From assembly GCA_011799875.1 (NCBI GenBank), contig CM022301.1, positions 218,866,296 to 218,930,295 on the forward strand: a DNA stretch of 64,000 nucleotides. The letters are read 5' to 3'. The translations under genes were made by a program, and so were the position numbers. Below are positions 58,969 to 64,000 of the stretch, one piece after another (the first letter of the stretch is position 1; each line of letters begins with the position of its first letter). The notes beneath the pieces were generated by a model. That model worked only from the letters and a program-made list of their open reading frames with translations. It was not told the origin of the DNA and did not search any database. The stretch comes from Thinopyrum elongatum (lineage: Eukaryota; Streptophyta; Magnoliopsida; Poales; Poaceae).

Positions 58969-61567
58969 TCCAACTATAAAACATAAGAAGGCTGGACCAG
59001 TTGTCTCGTTTGAGTGTTCGGAAGTGTGTGTGGGACAATGAGAATTTGCTCGACTATTCTGGAACGCCTCAAAGTTTAGTGTGTTGCAAAAAACATACCA
59101 ACTTTAGTCTGAGGCTAACAAAATCATATATTTCTAATAAAAGAAGTCGCCATACACAATAGAAAATAGTATACTCTCAAAGCTACGTATATTAAGCTTT
59201 CCCAGAACAACCACATCCACAAAAGAAGAACTAATATAACCATCAATGGTTATTTCAAATTTGGCTAAAGAACCACATATCTAGTTAAAACTTACGTACT
59301 TCCTTGCATATGCAAAAGGATGACATATATAGAGGATAGGGCTAGCACAATCGACACTCGTGTCAAAGAAACCTAGAAACCAAATCTGTGCATGCCTTGT
59401 GCAATCTGTCATGACAGAAAAAAATTAGCATCGCCAGATGTGGGGAAGCTGATCGATGTGGCTGAAAGGGACATCTCAGTGGTGCCCATGTTTAGAGTGG
59501 TGGAAGGTGAAAAAATCTATAGGTTGGCGCCACTTCCGTGATATGGATGACAGTAGCGATTGTAAAGAGATGGTAATAAAGAAAGATGCAAAAAAATTGG
59601 GGTGGGAGGGGTCCAACTATAATAGGTAAGAAGGCTGGACCGGTTGTCTCATTTGAAGTGTGTGGGACAATGAGAATTTGCTCGAAAGCTTACTTTTCTA
59701 GATCGCCTAAAGATTTAGTATGCTGCACAAAAATGCACCAACTTTTGTCCGAGGCTAACAAAACCATGTATTTCTAACAAAAGAAATGGCCATCCACATA
59801 AGAAAAGCAACACACTATCAAAAGTACGTAGTTTAAGTTTTCGTAAAACAACCACATCAACACAAAAAGCTAATACAACTATCAATGGTTATTCCAATTT
59901 GGCTAAAGAACCACATATCTGGTAAGAACTTACCTACTTCATTGCATCGGCAAAAAGGATGACATAGATATCAGATAGGGCTAGCACAATCGGCACCTAT
60001 ATCCAAGAAACCGAGAAACCAGATCCGTGCACGCCTTGTGAGATCTATGACGGCATACAAAAATTAGCGTCGCGAGATGCAAGGAGGCCGAGGAATGCAG
60101 CTGAGAAGGGACATAGAGTCGGCGTCGCCCATGTTTAGAGTGGTGGAAGCTGAAGAAATCTACAGGTTGGCATTGGTTTCGTGATATGGATGACGGTGGG
60201 GATTGTAATAGAGAAAGATGCGAAAAAAGAAACAAAAATCGGGGGGATTGCTCAAAAACTTATTGTTTTGGATCGCCTCAAAATTTAGTATGCTACACAA
60301 AACATACCAATTTTCGTCTGAGGCTAACAAAACCACATATTTCTAACAAAATAAATCGCCCTCCACATAAGAAAAATAATATACTATCAAAACTACGTAT
60401 TTTAAGTTTTACTAAAACAACCACATCCACACAAGAAAAACTAATATAACTATCTATGGTTATTTAAAATTTGGCTATAGAACCACGGATCTGGTAAGAA
60501 TTTACCTACTTCCTTGCATCGACAAAAGGGTGAAATAGATAAAGGATAGGGCTAGCACAATCAACACTAGTGTCTAAGAAACCTAGAAATCTGTGCACAC
60601 CTTGTCAGATCTCTGACGACATAAGCAAGTTAGTGTCGCCAGATGTGGGAAGGCCGATGGATGCGTGTGAGAAGGGACATGGATTCGGTGGCAGTCGCGT
60701 TTAGATTGGTGGAAAGCGACGAAATCTGGAGGTTTGCGCCGCTCTCGTGATAGGGATGACAGAGGGGATTGGAAAGAGATGGCAGGAGACAAAGATGCAA
60801 AAAAAGTAACAAAATTTGGGGGTGGGAGGGGTCCAACTATAAACGATAAGAAGACCGGACTAGTTGTCTTGTTTGAAGAGTTCGGAAGTCTGTCAAGGAC
60901 ATTGAGAATTTGCAGAAAAACTTACTATTCTGAATCTCCTCAAAATTCAGTATGGCGCACAAAAACGTACCAACTTTCGTATGAGGCTAACAAAACCATA
61001 TATTTCTAACAAAAGAACTTGCCATCCACAGAAAAATAATATATGTCAAAAGTATGTATTTTAATTTTCCTAAAACAACCACATCCACAAAAGAAAACTA
61101 ATTATAACTATCAATCGTTATTTCAAATTTGGCTAAAGAACCACAGATCTGGTAAGAACATACCTACTTCATTGCAAATTGACACCCCTATCGAAGAAAC
61201 CTAGAACCCAGATCCATGCATACCTTGTGAGATCTATGATGACACAAGCAAATTAGCGTCGCCGGATGTGGGGAGGCTGATGGATGCGGCTAAGAAGGGG
61301 CATGGATTCGGCGGCGGCCATGTTTAGAGTGGTGTAAGGCGACAGGATCTATAGGTTGGAAGCGCTTTGATGATAGGCATGGTGGTGGGGATTGGAAAGA
61401 GATGGTGAAAGAGAAACAAAGCTTGGGAGCGGATGGGGGGTCCAGCTATGAAAGATAAGAAGGCTCGACCGGTTGTCTCGTTTGAAGTGTTGGGAAGCGT
61501 GTGGGGCATAATTTTCTCAATCAGTTCTTTTTTTTGCGGGAACATGCGGAGAGGGTTGATTTAGCTC

Positions 61568-62200
61568 TAGCGATGGCACTCGCCGGGTTTGGGTATAGGT
61601 GGAGCCACCACATACCCTTACCCTCCCCCCTTGAACTTAACCATCTTCGTACCCATACCCGCCAACGGGTATAATTTTTCCCATACCCATGACCCGACAG
61701 GGTAAACGGGTACCCGCGTGTAAAAATAACCACATTTGCAATGCATCAATTTGTGTAGCACATAGTCATAGACAACAACATATAATCGTAATTTATACAC
61801 AACAATAGATCATAACATGAGCATATACGTATAAAAGAGAGCACATCATATACTGTCGATAAGAACAAGAGCACATCATAAGCAACAACATATTATCATA
61901 AACAACATCACTTTCTCATAAGCAACAATACATAGTCATAAACAACAACAGTCAATTAGTCATACTTTTAAGTTCACAAAACAAGACAAAGTATAGAGGT
62001 AATAAGGCCGTAATTGTGAGATTTTATATGGATACGTGGGTATACGGGTATGGGTTATACTATCCCATACCCGTACCCATTCTACCCGATGACTTTGAGA
62101 TTTCCCTATTTATATACCCATGGGTAACTTTTTGTCTCATACCCTTACCCTAATGGGGTTTTTACCTATCAGGTACGTGGGTAATCCATTGCCATCCCTA
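61568..62200. mobile_element. hAT-type non-autonomous element
   Basis: 633 bp flanked by the 8-bp direct repeat TTTAGCTC at 61560-61567 and 62201-62208. Ends TAGCGATGGCA and, in reverse, TAGGGATGGCA, one mismatch. The interior has GGGTAnCCG-like motifs facing each other near both ends and no transposase. It lies just beyond the last full macrosatellite unit. Confidence 0.88.
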
Positions 62201-62208
62201 TTTAGCTC

Positions 62209-62430
62209 ATTTATTTCCTGATTTTCATGTGTTCAAATTTGCTAAAGATGAATGTGCTACTAGGTCACCTATTCATTCATTGTTTTTATGGTTCTGTAAA
62301 GAAAAAAAATTACTGGGAAAATTTTCTAATTTTTTAGAACAATTGTTGTATTAATACTTGTCTTTCACCGTACCACATTTGTACCAACTCTTATTTCTCT
62401 AGTCCCTAGCAAACTCATCTACAAAATATA
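62209..62430. other. No gene seen
   Basis: AT-rich sequence between the hAT element and the last partial macrosatellite copy. It does not match the unit and holds no frame of note. Confidence 0.4.
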
Positions 62431-62545
62431 AAAGAAAACAAAATCTACTATAGCCATGAATGGTTATTTTAAATTTGGCTAAAGAACTACATATCTGGAA
62501 TGAGCGTACCTACTTCATTGCACCAACAAAAGGCTGGCGTAGTGA

Positions 62546-63061
62546 TGTAGGGCAAACCCTAGGATTGCCCTGATGTTCATGAATGGAGGTGTATTTGAGG
62601 GGAATCTTAAGAGTAGAAGAGAGACTCGGAAGAACAATGTTTACATCACATGTTTACTCTAATCGCATCCAAGGTAAGACACACCTCAAGATCCATAAAC
62701 AATAAAGAGACAAACATGCATTGTTCTTCCCAAAACTCTAGGAGAGATGGGTTCTTTAGATGTAGATCTTCCCCAATCCAAAAGGGTGTGGTATTCTTTT
62801 AGTCTTGCAACATTTAGCGTCAGTGTTAAGGATGTTTAATATTATCATCAAGATTCATAATGTGCACCCCATTCATAATGGAAGTATGGCCTTTATGTTA
62901 TTCATAACATTGAGCAACTATTGTTCTCTTAAATGAACAACCTTCTTGCAACAAACACTATTCCAAAATAATGCTCTTTCACAAGGCATAGCGTGTAGTA
63001 ACAATTTACTAAACACTAAAATGAGTTATGAAGATAAATAAAGAGGCAATACGCTGATAGC
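62546..63061. other. No gene seen; probable decayed repeat
   Basis: Begins TGATGTAGGGCAAACCCTAGG, directly after the last partial macrosatellite copy. No coding frame and no matching end recognised. Confidence 0.4.
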
Positions 63062-64000
63062 TGATATGTCTCTGACATATCTATAGTTTTTAATTGTTTC
63101 AAGCCATTATCCTACTACTTCCACATATTTTTAGAAAAAAATTATACTATTTTCTTGGACTAACATATTAATCTAGTGCCCAATGCCAGTTCCTGTTTGT
63201 TGCATGTTTTTTGTTTCGCAGAAAATCCATATCAAACGAAGTCCAAACGCGATAAAATTTGACAGAGATTTTTTTGGAATACATGTGATTTTCTGGCGCA
63301 AGAATCAACGCCAAGGGCCCATGGGCTTCACAAGCTCAAGGGGCGCCACCCCCTAGGGACACGCCAGGAGAACTTGTGGCCTCCTTGGAGGTCGGTTGGA
63401 GGTATCCTTCGGGCACAAGGAAGCTAATATCGGGAAAAAAATCATGTGAGAATTTCAGCCCGATCGGAGTTACGCATCTCCGGATATTTAAAAAGCGGTG
63501 TTTAGCCAGAAGACAGAGACGTGAAACAGAGAAGAAAACAGAGAGATATCCAATATAGAGGGGCTCCCGCCCCTCGGGGGCCTTGGAGGCGAAGGACCAG
63601 AGGGGGGATCCTTATCCCATCTATGGGGAAGGCCAAGCAAGAAGAAGAAGGAGGGGGACCTCTCCCCCTCTCTTCCGGTGGCGCGGGAGTGCTGTCGGGA
63701 AACCATTGTGACAGCGATCTACATCAACAACTTCGCTGCCGTCATCACCAACTCTCTCCTCCTCTATGCGGCGGTGTAACCTCTCTCTACCCGTTGTAAT
63801 CTCTACTTAAACATGGTGTTTTATGCTACATATTATTAACCAATGATGTGTTGCAACCCTATGATGTTCGAGTAGATCCCTTTTGTCCTATGGGTTGATT
63901 GGTGATCATGATTGGTATGAGTTGCATGTTTTATTTTGGTGTTGTCCTATGGTGCCCGCCGTGTCGTGCAAGTGTGTGGGATTCCCACTGTAGGATGTTG
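63062..64000 (+). mobile_element. Gypsy LTR (Sabrina/WHAM-like), cut by the window edge
   Basis: Starts TGATATGTCTCTGACATATC, close to the start of several abundant Triticeae Gypsy LTRs. It continues with hallmark blocks ATCGGAGTTACGCATCTCCG (63464-63483), CTCTCTACCCGTTGTAATC (63783-63801) and GTCCTATGGGTTGATTGG (63886-63903). The right end lies outside the window, so I cannot tell a solo LTR from a full element. The preceding five bases ATAGC would be the target site. Small frames inside it are not genes. Confidence 0.8.

Larger units (their letters stand above)
54800..62545. repeat. Macrosatellite, unit about 0.65 kb, about ten diverged copies
   Basis: The block around ATCAATGGTTATTTCAAATT recurs at about 54853, 55921, 56591, 57285, 57949, 58579, 59244, 59883, 60454, 61111 and 62457. 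Most spacings are 630-694; one is 571 owing to an internal deletion near 60235. Two are longer because of inserts (54905-55325 and 61568-62200 plus flank). Every unit repeats CTGGTAAGAACTTACCTAC, AGATGTGGGGAGGC and CAACTATAAAAGATAAGAAG. Units have diverged visibly with many private indels. No protein is recognisable; minus-strand frames of 60-99 codons recur because the unit recurs. Confidence 0.9.

Overview
The window is nuclear DNA of a grass, almost certainly a Triticeae species (wheat, goat grass, barley or rye). Four copies of a Ty1/Copia retrotransposon of the BARE1/WIS/Angela group, a Stowaway and a Tourist-like MITE, a Sabrina/WHAM-like Gypsy LTR, and a CpG-rich multi-exon plant gene support this. 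I see no bacterial, organellar or CRISPR features.

Region 1 (1-32117) is a nest of same-family Copia elements, all on the + strand. Element A (left LTR cut by the window edge, to 7616) appears to sit in the leader of element B. B is further split by element C (9473-18233, TSD GTTCG on both sides, LTRs 1735 and 1737 bp and nearly identical). B ends in a decayed 3' LTR at about 23071. Element D (23517-32117, TSD CGACA) lies 445 bp further right, inside a remnant of a DNA transposon. A, B and D carry many stops and frameshifts. C is the youngest, but has one in-frame TGA between gag and pol and has lost the second integrase aspartate.

Region 2 (32.3-40.4 kb) holds a small four-exon PHD-finger gene (33264-35280). 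It looks like a partial, genomic-DNA-level duplicate of the large gene downstream, joined to two 3' exons I cannot identify. A 115-bp Stowaway MITE with perfect 51-bp arms lies in its last large intron. Next come a Harbinger-like element carrying an ORF1 remnant, an RTE-type LINE tail with a (TTG)n end, and a minus-strand L1-type LINE remnant.

Region 3 (40.4-50.8 kb) is the one large intact gene. It has nine coding exons (41385-50107) whose summed length, 5607 nt, is divisible by three and gives 1868 residues: Tudor/Agenet-like, DDT, WHIM-like, four PHD-type fingers, and a 29-nt microexon. It is a PTM-like (Arabidopsis At5g35210 / At5g22760 type) chromatin protein. The upstream kilobase is a GC-rich promoter and leader.

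Region 4 (50.8-64 kb) is repeat-rich. It holds a 111-bp minisatellite (about 51.5-52.7 kb) open in frame on both strands because 111 is a multiple of three, a GC-rich block with minus-strand ORFs of unknown origin, and a MULE-type MITE. A diverged macrosatellite follows, with a unit of about 0.65 kb repeated about ten times (54.8-62.5 kb). It is interrupted by a hAT-type element with an 8-bp TSD and by a TA-rich insert. The window ends in a Gypsy LTR.

How the parts relate: the only convincing host functions are the PTM-like chromatin regulator and its small PHD relative 8 kb upstream. If expressed, the small gene could share or compete for the large gene's third-finger ligand; this is inference. 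Everything else is mobile or tandem repeat DNA.
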